Below, in pieces: positions 34,124-42,951 of a stretch of 64,000 bases of DNA (positions are counted from its first letter, which is position 1; every line of letters starts with the position of its first letter). The translations under genes were made by a program, and so were the position numbers. The notes beneath the pieces are model-generated. The model was not told the DNA's origin and ran no database searches. It was given only the letters and a program-made list of their open reading frames with translations. This DNA comes from CAYMMX01 sp964391675 (lineage in GTDB: Bacteria > Cyanobacteriota > Vampirovibrionia > Gastranaerophilales > Gastranaerophilaceae), in assembly GCA_964391675.1 (NCBI GenBank), contig CAYMMX010000003.1:62001-126000 (forward strand), given 5' to 3'.

Positions 34124-34981
34124 TTATTTATTTATAATTAATACATCAGAATCGACATTTTCTAAAACTCTTTTACTTACAGATCCTAAAAGTATTTTAG
34201 ACAAGTCGGTTCTGGTTCTGGCACCCATAACTATTAAATCTATTTTTTCTTTTTCGCTGAATTCAATAATTTTTTGTGCAGGATTTCCTGTTAAAATAAC
34301 TTCATTATCTGTAGGGATATGTATATCTTCAAGAATCATTTTTGCTCTGTTTATTGCTTTTGTAGCATGTATTTTTTGTTGTTTTTCTATTGCATCGAAC
34401 CAATTTTTATCGAGTGTAGCCTCCATAGGAAGCAATTCCGGATTTTCTTTTACACTTACTATATAAATTTCTTTATCTTTTACTTCAAATAATTCAACAA
34501 AATGTTTCACAGCATTAATAGATTGTTCAGAACCATCAACAGTTAAAAGAATTTTATTATTTTCTCTTTTTCTTCTACTAACAAAAACTGGAATTATAGT
34601 ATTTAAAATTACTTGTCTGGAAACCGATCCTAACCATTTTTGAATTCCCTTTTTTCCATGCGAACCCAATAGAATAAGATCATAATCAACCTTTTCCAAT
34701 TGTTCTAGTATTCCTTCTGCAGCTGAGCCGAAACTCTTAATCTTATTTCCTAATGTGAATCCTTTTTCTAAAACAACTTTTTCAGAAAAATTTAAAACAC
34801 TATCTGCAATATTTTCATAAGTCTGTGAATAACTTTCTGTATCTATATTCATTGAAGCTGGTAAAAAACTCCAATCTATAACACAAATAATATCTATAAC
34901 TGCTTCTTTTATTATCTGTAAAGAATTATGTAAAGTATTTAAACTAATATCTGAACCGTCTGTACAAAATAAAATTCTCAT
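34124..34981 (-). CDS. Universal stress protein with two UspA domains
   Basis: The protein has 285 residues in two tandem UspA domains. The first ends with LILLGSHGKKGIQKWLGSVSRQVILNTIIPVFV and the second with LIVMGARTRTDLSKILLGSVSKRVLENVDSDVLII. In the first, the ATP-binding G-x2-G-x9-G(S) pattern is clear. In the second the central Gly is replaced (GARTRTDLSKILLGS), so perhaps only one half binds nucleotide. Tandem Usp proteins act in stress survival through an unresolved mechanism. There is no signal peptide, so it is cytosolic. The start follows GGAG at 6 bases. It is divergent from the sigma-factor gene. Confidence 0.9.
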   Translation of the reverse strand: MRILFCTDGSDISLNTLHNSLQIIKEAVIDIICVIDWSFLPASMNIDTESYSQTYENIADSVLNFSEKVVLEKGFTLGNKIKSFGSAAEGILEQLEKVDYDLILLGSHGKKGIQKWLGSVSRQVILNTIIPVFVSRRKRENNKILLTVDGSEQSINAVKHFVELFEVKDKEIYIVSVKENPELLPMEATLDKNWFDAIEKQQKIHATKAINRAKMILEDIHIPTDNEVILTGNPAQKIIEFSEKEKIDLIVMGARTRTDLSKILLGSVSKRVLENVDSDVLIINK

Positions 34982-35058
34982 AATATCTCCTATCTAATTA
35001 TACAGCAACAATAACAAAAATTAATAAAAATAACATTGTCTAGTAATCTATTTTTTTT

Positions 35059-35067
35059 TGGTATAAT
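35059..35067 (+). promoter_or_regulatory. Extended -10 promoter of the sigma-factor gene
   Basis: TGGTATAAT is a full extended -10 (TGnTATAAT). A TTGTCT 20 bases upstream would be a poorly spaced -35. It lies 35 bases before the start codon. Confidence 0.6.
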
Positions 35068-35102
35068 ATATTTTTGGGTATATGTAGGTTTAAAAAAATA
35101 TT

Positions 35103-35702
35103 ATGCAAGCAAAGCAAGGTCCTAATCTGAAAGAATATAAAGAATTAATTGAAACCATTGCTAAGGTTGAATATCAAAAGCTTTCAGCAGGTCATTTAAT
35201 TGAGTATTTAGAATTGGTTAATATTGGAACTCAAACATTATACAATCTTTTTAAGTGTAGTGATCCAAGTCAATTTAATAATTCATATCTTTCTACTGCA
35301 ATAAAATGGGCAATAAGAAATGAAATTAGAAGACGTTATAAATGGTATTCTTTTAGAAATAAAAAAAGTAGTGAAGAACATGAAGATTTAAGAGAAGCCG
35401 TTTATAAAACTATTTTATCAATTGATGAAATAGCGGAAGCTGAAAATCCTACTCAAATTAAAGATGAAGGCAGAAATCCGGAAGAATCAATGGAGTTCTT
35501 TGAATTAAGAACAGAAATAATTGAAGTTATAAAAAAATTACCTAAGAGAGAACGTGACTTAATTGAAAGTAAATTTTTTAAAGAGAAAAAACTTAAAGAA
35601 ATATCGTCTGAATTTAATATCTCTCCTTCAAGAGTTTCCAGAATAATTCAAGCAGGATTAAATAAAATTAAAAATGAATTAAATAAACAAAATATAGTTT
35701 AA
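35103..35702 (+). CDS. Small sigma-70-family RNA polymerase sigma factor
   Basis: The protein has 199 residues. A region 2-like helix bundle covers about residues 20-85 (AGHLIEYLELVNIGTQTLYNLF and then SYLSTAIKWAIRNEIRRRYKW, a -10 recognition surface rich in aromatic and basic residues). An acidic linker follows, then region 4 at about residues 140-195 (LPKRERDLIESKFFKEKKLKEISSEFNISPSRVSRIIQAGLNKIKNEL), which resembles FliA/SigF-type sigma factors. Region 3 appears missing or very short. A sigma-28-type promoter precedes the flagellin-like gene at 57.45 kb, so this factor is a candidate FliA; that link is inference. It is co-directional with gcvPB, 19 bases apart. Confidence 0.88.
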   Translation: MQAKQGPNLKEYKELIETIAKVEYQKLSAGHLIEYLELVNIGTQTLYNLFKCSDPSQFNNSYLSTAIKWAIRNEIRRRYKWYSFRNKKSSEEHEDLREAVYKTILSIDEIAEAENPTQIKDEGRNPEESMEFFELRTEIIEVIKKLPKRERDLIESKFFKEKKLKEISSEFNISPSRVSRIIQAGLNKIKNELNKQNIV

Positions 35703-35721
35703 TTTAATAAGGGGGGCATAG

Positions 35722-37146
35722 TTGACTAAATTAATTTTTGAAAAAAGCGATAATTCTACAAAATTAAATATAAATCCAAAGGAACAAATTAAATTTATTG
35801 ATGATAAATTTTTAAGAAAAACTCCTCTTAACTTGCCCCAACTTAGTGAACTTGAAGTTTTAAGACATTACAAAGAATTATCAGACAAAAACTTTTGTAT
35901 TGAAAAAGGCTTTTACCCGCTTGGTTCTTGCACAATGAAATATAACCCAAAAGTAAACGAGCTTTTAGCAAGTCTTGACGGATTTACAAATTTACATCCG
36001 TTACAAGATGATGAAGATTCTCAAGGTTCATTAGAATTAATGTATAAGCTACAAAATTCCCTAAAAGAAATTACAGGAATGGATGCAATTAGCTTACAAC
36101 CAGCTGCGGGTGCTCATGGTGAACTTGCAGGTATGATGATTATTAAAAAATATTTTGAATCAATTGGAGAAAAAAGAACAAAAGTAATAATACCGGATTC
36201 GGCACATGGAACAAACCCGGCAAGTGCAAAAATGTGCGGTTTTGAATGTATTGAAATAAAATCAAATGAAAAAGGTCAAGTTGATGTTGATGCATTAAAT
36301 GCCCTTTTAGATGATAATGTAGCTGCAATAATGATGACTAATCCAAATACTTTAGGACTTTTTGAAGAAAATATTTTAGAAATTTCAAAAATAATGCATA
36401 AAAATGGCTCTCTTTTATATTATGACGGAGCTAATTTCAATGCAATTATGGGATATTCAAATCCTAAGCTTATGGGTTTTGATGTTGTCCATATTAATCT
36501 GCACAAAACATTTGCTACTCCTCATGGCGGAGGAGGCCCTGGTGCAGGACCTATAGGAGTAGTAGAAAAATTAAAAGATTTTCTTCCTATCCCTATTATA
36601 GACTTTGATGGCCACAAATATATAAGAAACTATAATCTTGAAAATACCATTGGTAAAGTAAAGTGTTTTTACGGAAATTTCGGAGTCTTAATTAAAGCTT
36701 ACGCTTATATTTTAATGATGGGCAAAAGTCTTAAAACAGTGAGTGAAGATGCCGTTTTAAATGCTAATTATCTGAAAGAAAAATTAAAAACAGCCTATGA
36801 TCTTCCTTACGATTATCCTTGCATGCATGAATTTGTATTGTCAGGAGAAAAACAAAAAGAAAAAGGTGTTTCAACTCTTTGGATTGCAAAAAGATTAATG
36901 GATGAAAACACTCATCCGCCAACTGTTTACTTCCCGTTAATTGTACATGAAGCTTTAATGATTGAACCTACAGAAACAGAGAACAAGCAAAGACTTGATG
37001 ATTTTGTTGAAACAATGCTAAAAATAGCAAAAGAAATAGAACAAAACCCACAAAAAGCATTATCTTGTCCTCAATGTGCCTGTGTCAAAAAAATTGATGA
37101 GACATTAGCTGCACGACAACCTGATTTAAATTATAAAAACAAATAA
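35722..37146 (+). CDS. gcvPB: Glycine dehydrogenase (decarboxylating) subunit 2
   Basis: This is the PLP-binding half of the split P-protein of the glycine cleavage system, in which glycine is decarboxylated onto lipoyl H-protein. GFYPLGSCTMKYNPK, SLQPAAGAHGELAGMMIIKKY, PDSAHGTNPASA and the PLP lysine in HINLHKTFATPHGGGGPGAGPIGV are diagnostic. The start is TTG, chosen because GGGGGG lies four or five bases upstream and no ATG fits the conserved N-terminus. At 474 residues it is normal. gcvPA, gcvT and gcvH are not adjacent; lpd and lipA lie at 13-15 kb. The 3' end is only two bases from the convergent nadA. Confidence 0.95.
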   Translation: MTKLIFEKSDNSTKLNINPKEQIKFIDDKFLRKTPLNLPQLSELEVLRHYKELSDKNFCIEKGFYPLGSCTMKYNPKVNELLASLDGFTNLHPLQDDEDSQGSLELMYKLQNSLKEITGMDAISLQPAAGAHGELAGMMIIKKYFESIGEKRTKVIIPDSAHGTNPASAKMCGFECIEIKSNEKGQVDVDALNALLDDNVAAIMMTNPNTLGLFEENILEISKIMHKNGSLLYYDGANFNAIMGYSNPKLMGFDVVHINLHKTFATPHGGGGPGAGPIGVVEKLKDFLPIPIIDFDGHKYIRNYNLENTIGKVKCFYGNFGVLIKAYAYILMMGKSLKTVSEDAVLNANYLKEKLKTAYDLPYDYPCMHEFVLSGEKQKEKGVSTLWIAKRLMDENTHPPTVYFPLIVHEALMIEPTETENKQRLDDFVETMLKIAKEIEQNPQKALSCPQCACVKKIDETLAARQPDLNYKNK

Positions 37147-37148
37147 TA

Positions 37149-38063
37149 TTATCTGCTGCTTACCTTAAGCATTTTATCTATACAATGAATTGCTTTTTTT
37201 GCAATATTTTCATCAACATTAATTTCATATTTATCATATTTCAAAGCATTATATATATCATCTAAATGTATCCACTTCATGTTTTGACAAACAGCTTTTT
37301 GACTTACTAAAATAAATTCTTTTTCAGGATAATCACGTTGAAGTCTTTCAACAACACCTAATTCTGTTGCAATTATAAATTGTTTTCTATCACTTTTAAC
37401 TGCAAAATTCATTATTCCTGTTGTACTTCCTACATAATCTGCAAGTTTTACGACATCCATATGACATTCAGGATGGGCTAAAACTAAAGCATCAGGGTAT
37501 TTGTTTCTTTTTTCATTTACATCTTCCGGTTTGATTCTCAGATGAGTAGGACAAAATCCAGGGTAAGTAATAACTTCAACATTGCTCAATTTACTTTCAG
37601 TCCATTTTCCAAGATAGGTATCAGGGACAAATAAAACTTTATCTGCATTTAGGCTTTCAACTATCTTTACAGCATTTGAACTTGTACAACAAATATCACA
37701 TTCTGATTTTACTTCAGCTGTGGAATTAATATAACAAACAATTGGAATATTTTTATTTTTTGATTTAAATTCTCTTAACTGTTCTAAATTGACCATATCC
37801 GCCATTAAACAACCTGATTCCATTCTAGGTAATAAAACTTTTTTATCAGGTGAAAGAATTTTTGCTGTTTCCGCCATAAAGTAAACTCCCGCAAAAACAA
37901 TTATATCAGCATTTGTTTCTGCTGCTTTTTGACTCAAATACAATGAATCTCCAACAAAGTCTGCGACTTCATCTATTTCCACATTTTGATAGCAATGAGC
38001 CAATATCACTGCATTTCTTTCTCTTTTTAAACTCAATATATCATTTATCAATTCTTTATTCAT
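37149..38063 (-). CDS. nadA: Quinolinate synthase
   Basis: NadA is a [4Fe-4S] enzyme that condenses iminoaspartate with dihydroxyacetone phosphate to form quinolinate in de novo NAD synthesis. AVILAHCYQNVEIDEVADFVGDSLYLSQKAA begins the protein. Cluster cysteines are in PRMESGCLMADM, in CDICCTSSNAV (conserved Cys plus extra ones) and in a C-terminal position near VSQKAVCQNMKW. HPECHMDVVKLADYVGSTTGIMNF is present. At 304 residues it is the short form typical of bacteria such as Thermotoga. nadB and nadC are not in the window. A tetranucleotide tract lies just upstream. Confidence 0.95.
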   Translation of the reverse strand: MNKELINDILSLKRERNAVILAHCYQNVEIDEVADFVGDSLYLSQKAAETNADIIVFAGVYFMAETAKILSPDKKVLLPRMESGCLMADMVNLEQLREFKSKNKNIPIVCYINSTAEVKSECDICCTSSNAVKIVESLNADKVLFVPDTYLGKWTESKLSNVEVITYPGFCPTHLRIKPEDVNEKRNKYPDALVLAHPECHMDVVKLADYVGSTTGIMNFAVKSDRKQFIIATELGVVERLQRDYPEKEFILVSQKAVCQNMKWIHLDDIYNALKYDKYEINVDENIAKKAIHCIDKMLKVSSR

Positions 38064-38082
38064 TTTTTAAAATCCTTAAATT

Positions 38083-38101
38083 ATTCATTCATTCATTCAT
38101 T
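38083..38101. repeat. (ATTC)4.75 tetranucleotide tract upstream of nadA
   Basis: Nearly five perfect ATTC units sit 20-38 bases before the nadA start, in the divergent gap with pilM. Length change by slippage could alter the 5' region, but the tract is short. Confidence 0.6.
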
Positions 38102-38191
38102 TAATGTAAAATTCTGTTACAAATAACCTTATAACAGAATATATTGTATAATAAAAATGAATTAGAAAATAAATATATGTAAAAAAATATT

Positions 38192-39934
38192 ATGTTAGAA
38201 GATTTTTTATCAAAATTGGGAGCCAGTACGAGAATCACTGTTGGCGTATCTGTATCTTCAGGTCTCGGATTAGAAATGATTGAAATTGACAGAATGACCG
38301 GTACTGTCAATAAGTATGGTTTCAAGCCCATTGAATACAACAACTCAACAAGGGAAATTACTGATTACGATCAATTTAGATTATCTCTTGAGGAACTTTT
38401 TGAAGAATTACATATACCCAAAAAAAGTAATATAGTATTAAGTTTACCGAATGTATATTTTGGTATGATTAGCTTACCTGTGCTTTTAACGGATGATGCC
38501 ATAACAAGTGCAATAATCTCGGAAGTAGAACAATCTTATATATTCAAAAGACAAGAACCCGTGGTTAGTTGGTCAGAGGTATTTTCTAGTGATAACACAG
38601 AAAATAGAACTCTGGCATATACGGCAATCCAAAAAGATGCTTTTGATCAAATTGTCGAAGTATGTAATGAATTGGGCTGTACATTAATAGGTTTAGAAAA
38701 TTCTTTTTCATCATTATTCAGGGCGCTTCATTTCATAAATGCAACAAAAGAACAAATGAAAGATAATGCTTCTTGGAACCTGATGATAATAATGCAAAAT
38801 AATTATTCTATAATTTCAATGAACGGTAAAAAAATTGTTGAGTATTACGAAGAGCCTTTAGCCTTAAAATCTTTTGTTGATGACGAGATTTATAATGCAA
38901 TAAAAACTTCAGCTCAATTAACTTTGGCCGGTTTACCTGCAAATTATCTTGTTATTATTTCAGAGACAGATTTAGTAAGTGCAGAAGTATTATCAATGAA
39001 AATGTCTTTTGAAGGAAGCGTAAGTTTTCTGGAGTGTAATAAATTTATTCAAAATGAACTCTTGCCTGTAAGTCTTAATATATTGCCAAAACTTGCACTA
39101 CAAATAACTCCGGAAGCTATAGGTGCAGCAACATACCAGTTTTGTGATTTCCCCCTAAAGCTTAATATAGTTAAGGATCAAGAAGGTAGTGCAATACTTA
39201 CCGGAGACAGTGAAGAATGTCCGAGAATAAATATAGGAAATCTTGAAGTAGAAATTACTCCCGATTTTATCAAAAAAGTTTCTTTGATTATTGGTGCAGT
39301 TTTTATAATTCCTATTTTGTCTTTATTTTTAGTTTTGCATAATGTTATTTTACCTAAAGAGCAATCTAAGCTTAATGAGTTTAATCAAAAAATATCTGCA
39401 TTAAATGAAAATATAGCTAAATATAAAAATGCTAATCAAGAAAATTCATTTGATATAAACAAAGTCATAAGTAACATTACTTCGCAAAATAAAACCAAAG
39501 TATCATATCTTAGCGCAATTGGCGTGAGTGTTCCAAATAAACTTTGGGTAAAATATTTTAAGACCCAGAGTGATGGAAAAGTTGATATAAAAGGTCAGGC
39601 TAAAGATGTAAAAAGCGTTTATTCTTTTTATAAAAATGTAAAACAACTGGTTAATAACTCAAATATCAGATTGTATAAGTTAGAATTATCTTCAGGCTCT
39701 ATAGATAATATAATAATTGATGATATGGGTTCTTCAAATTCTTATAGTTTTGAAATTACCAATATGGATGAAGTTGAATTAAACCCACCAGTACAAAATA
39801 ATGAAAATGGAGCGGAAACGGAAGATGAAAATCAAAATCCAACAGATAATAATCCTGATAACAGTTCAAAAAATGAAGGCGGATTACCAAATATAAAATT
39901 ACCTCCAAACCTTCAAAAAATAGAGAAATTCTAA
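38192..39934 (+). CDS. Type IV pilus PilM-PilN fusion protein
   Basis: Residues 1 to about 330 resemble the actin-like PilM: ASTRITVGVSVSSGLGLEMIEID, LSLPNVYFGMISLPVLLTDDAITSAIISEVEQSYIF, and ALKSFVDDEIYNAIKTSAQLTL. A single hydrophobic helix (KKVSLIIGAVFIIPILSLFLVLHNVIL) lies near residues 360-386. A coiled coil follows, and then a PilN-type ferredoxin-like domain (VSYLSAIGVSVPNKLWVKYFKTQSDGKVDIKGQAKDVKSVYSFYKNV). The ~60-residue C-terminus is Asn/Glu/Pro-rich. PilM and PilN are normally separate, interacting inner-membrane platform proteins; here they appear fused through the membrane helix. The PilO gene follows after nine bases. This indicates type IV pili or a related secretion or natural-transformation system. 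Confidence 0.75.
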   Translation: MLEDFLSKLGASTRITVGVSVSSGLGLEMIEIDRMTGTVNKYGFKPIEYNNSTREITDYDQFRLSLEELFEELHIPKKSNIVLSLPNVYFGMISLPVLLTDDAITSAIISEVEQSYIFKRQEPVVSWSEVFSSDNTENRTLAYTAIQKDAFDQIVEVCNELGCTLIGLENSFSSLFRALHFINATKEQMKDNASWNLMIIMQNNYSIISMNGKKIVEYYEEPLALKSFVDDEIYNAIKTSAQLTLAGLPANYLVIISETDLVSAEVLSMKMSFEGSVSFLECNKFIQNELLPVSLNILPKLALQITPEAIGAATYQFCDFPLKLNIVKDQEGSAILTGDSEECPRINIGNLEVEITPDFIKKVSLIIGAVFIIPILSLFLVLHNVILPKEQSKLNEFNQKISALNENIAKYKNANQENSFDINKVISNITSQNKTKVSYLSAIGVSVPNKLWVKYFKTQSDGKVDIKGQAKDVKSVYSFYKNVKQLVNNSNIRLYKLELSSGSIDNIIIDDMGSSNSYSFEITNMDEVELNPPVQNNENGAETEDENQNPTDNNPDNSSKNEGGLPNIKLPPNLQKIEKF

Positions 39935-39943
39935 GGAGAGTTA

Positions 39944-40501
39944 ATGAAAAAGTATAAAGAATCAATTTTATATATAGTATTTATAATTGTAATTTTTATT
40001 TTTACAATTATAAAAACCGCTCCTCAACTTGGCAATATTATAAAAATTGAAAAAGAACTTGGAGAAAAAAAGACACAATCTGCAGATTTAGAAAAAAGAC
40101 TTGAAGACCTTAAACGTGCAGAAATGGAAAAATTAACTATCACAGGACCTACTAAAAAAATATTCAAACCGGAAACAAGTGGAGATACTGAAGCAAATTT
40201 TTCACTAATGTTTGATGATATTATTGATATTGCAAAATATAATAGTGTAAAAATATATTCTGTTAAATATACCTACAATCCTCCTGAAGACGAATTTATC
40301 AAAAGCAATACCGGCAAATATAATGTTTGTCAGCTAAATATGGAAATTATAGTTGATTATCAAAATTTAGAAACTTTTATTAAAGATCTACTTAAATATC
40401 CTTACTTAATAAATATTGACCAGCTAGAATTAACTCCTTACCCCAAAAATAAAAGAATTCTTCTAGTAAATTTTCAACTAAAATTATATTCGCAAATATA
40501 A
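39944..40501 (+). CDS. pilO: Type IV pilus inner-membrane protein PilO
   Basis: The protein has 185 residues, with an N-terminal transmembrane helix (ILYIVFIIVIFIFTIIKTAP). A periplasmic coiled coil (KIEKELGEKKTQSADLEKRLEDLKRAE) and a ferredoxin-like domain ending in YPYLINIDQLELTP complete the standard PilO plan. It pairs with PilN in the periplasm to align the pilus machine. It is translated directly after the PilM-PilN fusion with an AAGGAG site. No pilP or pilQ gene follows here; the next gene is on the other strand. Assignment rests on architecture and position more than on conserved residues. Confidence 0.75.
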   Translation: MKKYKESILYIVFIIVIFIFTIIKTAPQLGNIIKIEKELGEKKTQSADLEKRLEDLKRAEMEKLTITGPTKKIFKPETSGDTEANFSLMFDDIIDIAKYNSVKIYSVKYTYNPPEDEFIKSNTGKYNVCQLNMEIIVDYQNLETFIKDLLKYPYLINIDQLELTPYPKNKRILLVNFQLKLYSQI

Positions 40502-40508
40502 ATATTTT

Positions 40509-41351
40509 TTATAAATTTAAAGAAAAAAACTTGTTTTTATTATTAGCGCAAGTCAAACAATAATTCGATTCAAGATACATTTTTTTGGAATAATTTTTAA
40601 AATCACTGCCCATCCAACCCCTATGATCATTAGCCAAAAAGGGACATACATAAACTCCTCTTTCAGTTAGAATTCTTCCGCCTTTACAATCATAATCACC
40701 AAGCTTAATGTTTTCAATTTCTTGGAAATGTTTGTATTTATTATAATATTCATTAATTTGAAAATTATAATCTGATACTTCAAAACCAAAATTATAACAA
40801 GTTTTACTAAATTCTTCTATTAAAACATTTTTATTTTCATTGTAGTAATTAGTAATACAAAGTATAGGATTAAAGTTATACTTAACCAAATTTTTAATTG
40901 CATTAATTGTTTGCCTATATGCACCCCTACCCCTAATATCATCGTTCTTTACTTCATTATAATGGTCAATACTTAGTTTGAATATAATTTCATAATCACT
41001 TTCATCTTCAACTTTTTTTAAAAATCTTGCTTTTTTTTCATTAATAAAACTTGCATTAGTAAAAATACAAACATTAGATGTTTTTAAACATAATCTTAAA
41101 ATAGAATTAAAATCAGGATGAGTCATAGGCTCAGCTCCTGTTAAAAATATCCATTTTATGTTTTCGTTAACCAAATCTGAAAGAGCTTTTTTAACCCTAT
41201 CAATTGAGATAAAATCTTTAACAATCCTGGATACCGGAAAATCAATGTAACAATGCTTACATCTTTGGTTACAATTTTTTGCAGTCAGCTCAATAAACAA
41301 ATTATTCAATTCAGATAGCTCAACTACAGGTGCGCTAAATATATTAACCAT
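40509..41351 (-). CDS. Radical SAM protein with SPASM-like C-terminus
   Basis: The protein has 280 residues. The [4Fe-4S] SAM cluster is bound by Cys27, Cys31 and Cys34 in CNQRCKHC. A GAEPMTHPDF-type segment is the usual GGEP loop. The C-terminal part has DCKGGRILTERGVYVCPF and CLTCANN, cysteines placed like an auxiliary SPASM or Twitch cluster. Such proteins modify peptides, sugars or enzymes. No precursor peptide or partner gene is adjacent, so a substrate cannot be named. GGAGAG lies seven bases before the ATG. The divergent gap upstream carries a striking perfect hairpin. Confidence 0.8.
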   Translation of the reverse strand: MVNIFSAPVVELSELNNLFIELTAKNCNQRCKHCYIDFPVSRIVKDFISIDRVKKALSDLVNENIKWIFLTGAEPMTHPDFNSILRLCLKTSNVCIFTNASFINEKKARFLKKVEDESDYEIIFKLSIDHYNEVKNDDIRGRGAYRQTINAIKNLVKYNFNPILCITNYYNENKNVLIEEFSKTCYNFGFEVSDYNFQINEYYNKYKHFQEIENIKLGDYDCKGGRILTERGVYVCPFLANDHRGWMGSDFKNYSKKMYLESNYCLTCANNKNKFFSLNL

Positions 41352-41452
41352 GCTTCAACTCTCCACTAATGTCTGCCCCAAAGAAGTAAAAATAGTTTTA
41401 CTCCTTAACTATACATTATTCTAGAGGTTAAAGAGATAAAAGTAATTAGTCA

Positions 41453-41509
41453 ACAGGATATAAAAAAGATTAGTAATAACAACTATTACTAATCTTTTTT
41501 ATATCCTGT
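41453..41509. other. Perfect 26-bp inverted repeat in a divergent intergenic gap
   Basis: ACAGGATATAAAAAAGATTAGTAATA, a five-base loop (ACAAC) and the exact complement. The form (A-tract, stem, T-tract) is that of a bidirectional terminator in this genome. Yet both flanking genes start here, one on each strand. It therefore terminates an unseen transcript or has another role. Confidence 0.8.
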
Positions 41510-41575
41510 CCCTCAATTGGTTGAGTAAAAAAAACGAATTAATGTTATAATAAATTTTAAATTACGGATTTAAAT

Positions 41576-42817
41576 ATGAATAAAAAAAATATATTAATAG
41601 TTATCATACTCTTAATTTTAATTATCTCAGCAATATTATTATTTGCAAAAAGTTCTAAGCAAAAAGTCAATAAGAATGAAATTGTTTTTTGGACTTTGCA
41701 AATGAATGATTTTTCAGACTACATGAATGAAATTATACAAAATTATGAAATACAAAATACTAATATAAAAATAAAATGGGTAGATATTCCTTTCTCAGAA
41801 GGTGAGAAAAGAACTCTTGCAGCAATACTAAGTGATAATCCACCGGATTTAATAAATTTGAACCCTGATTTTTCTTCTACATTAGCCCAAAAAGGAGCTC
41901 TTAGCGAAATTAAAGAAACAAATGCAGGAAATTTTAATGACGAAATCATAGAATCACTTAAATATAACGATAAATTATACGCTATCCCTTGGTATGCAAC
42001 ATCTGCAATTACAATATACAATAAAAAGCTATACAATAAGGCTGGGTATTCAACACCGCCGGAAACATATAAAAAATTAGGTAAAATAGCTCAAATAATT
42101 AAAGGCAAAACAGGTGCATATGCATTCATGCCAACAATTACTGAAAATGATACTATGCTTAAAATATTAAATAAATATGGTATAAATTCTTATGAAAACA
42201 TAAATGACCAAGAATCACTTTATGTATTTGAATACTATAAAGACTTGTATGATAAAAATTTAATACCTAAAGAATCAATTACACAAACCCAAAGAGAAGC
42301 TTTAGAAAAATATATGTCGGAACAAATAGTATTCTTCCAATCCGGTGCAAATTTTTTAAATATAATTAAAGAAAATGCCCCCTCCGTATACGAAAATACA
42401 GATGTAGCTAAACAAATTACAGGTTCTATTGGACAAAATGATTTTTCTCTAATGAATTTAGTCATACCTTTTAAGTCTGAAAGAAAACAAGAAGCTTTAG
42501 ATTTTGCACTCTATCTGACAAATGAAGAAAATCAACTCAAATTAGCAGAATTAACTAATATAATTGCCACCAATAAAAAAGCTCTTAAAACTAACTTCTA
42601 TACAAAATACAGAAAAAATGACTTAATTTCAAAAGCAAGAGTTATCAGCGCAAAACAACTAAATAAAATTGAACCTGTATTAAAGCAACAAAAAAATCAA
42701 AAAGAAATAAATTTAATTATAAATACTGCTGTTCAGGAAATTCTTCTAAATAATGCTGATATTAAAGAAACACTGGATTCTGTATCTATTAAATGGAAAA
42801 TGCTCCAAAATCAGTAA
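41576..42817 (+). CDS. ABC transporter sugar-binding protein (family 1), membrane anchored
   Basis: The protein has 413 residues. A hydrophobic N-terminal anchor (ILIVIILLILIISAILLFA, no lipobox cysteine) is followed by the periplasmic binding fold of family 1 solute-binding proteins: IVFWTLQMNDFSDYMNEIIQNYE, DIPFSEGEKRTLAAILSDNPPDLINLN, YAIPWYATSAITIYNKKLYNKAGYSTPPETYKKLGKIAQIIK. Motifs match maltose/multiple-sugar-type receptors. The cognate permease and ATPase genes are not in this stretch, so it may be recruited by a transporter elsewhere. A TTGAGT/TATAAT pair with a 19-base spacer precedes it. Confidence 0.85.
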   Translation: MNKKNILIVIILLILIISAILLFAKSSKQKVNKNEIVFWTLQMNDFSDYMNEIIQNYEIQNTNIKIKWVDIPFSEGEKRTLAAILSDNPPDLINLNPDFSSTLAQKGALSEIKETNAGNFNDEIIESLKYNDKLYAIPWYATSAITIYNKKLYNKAGYSTPPETYKKLGKIAQIIKGKTGAYAFMPTITENDTMLKILNKYGINSYENINDQESLYVFEYYKDLYDKNLIPKESITQTQREALEKYMSEQIVFFQSGANFLNIIKENAPSVYENTDVAKQITGSIGQNDFSLMNLVIPFKSERKQEALDFALYLTNEENQLKLAELTNIIATNKKALKTNFYTKYRKNDLISKARVISAKQLNKIEPVLKQQKNQKEINLIINTAVQEILLNNADIKETLDSVSIKWKMLQNQ

Positions 42818-42951
42818 GAATTGTAACAATTGTAATTATAAAACTGATTATTTAACTCCATTCTTGATTATTATAGCAATTATTTTAGCCTATAAAACTT
42901 TATTATTATATAAGTGGTAGTTTATAAGTAAAATAATTATTGAAGGTTTTT

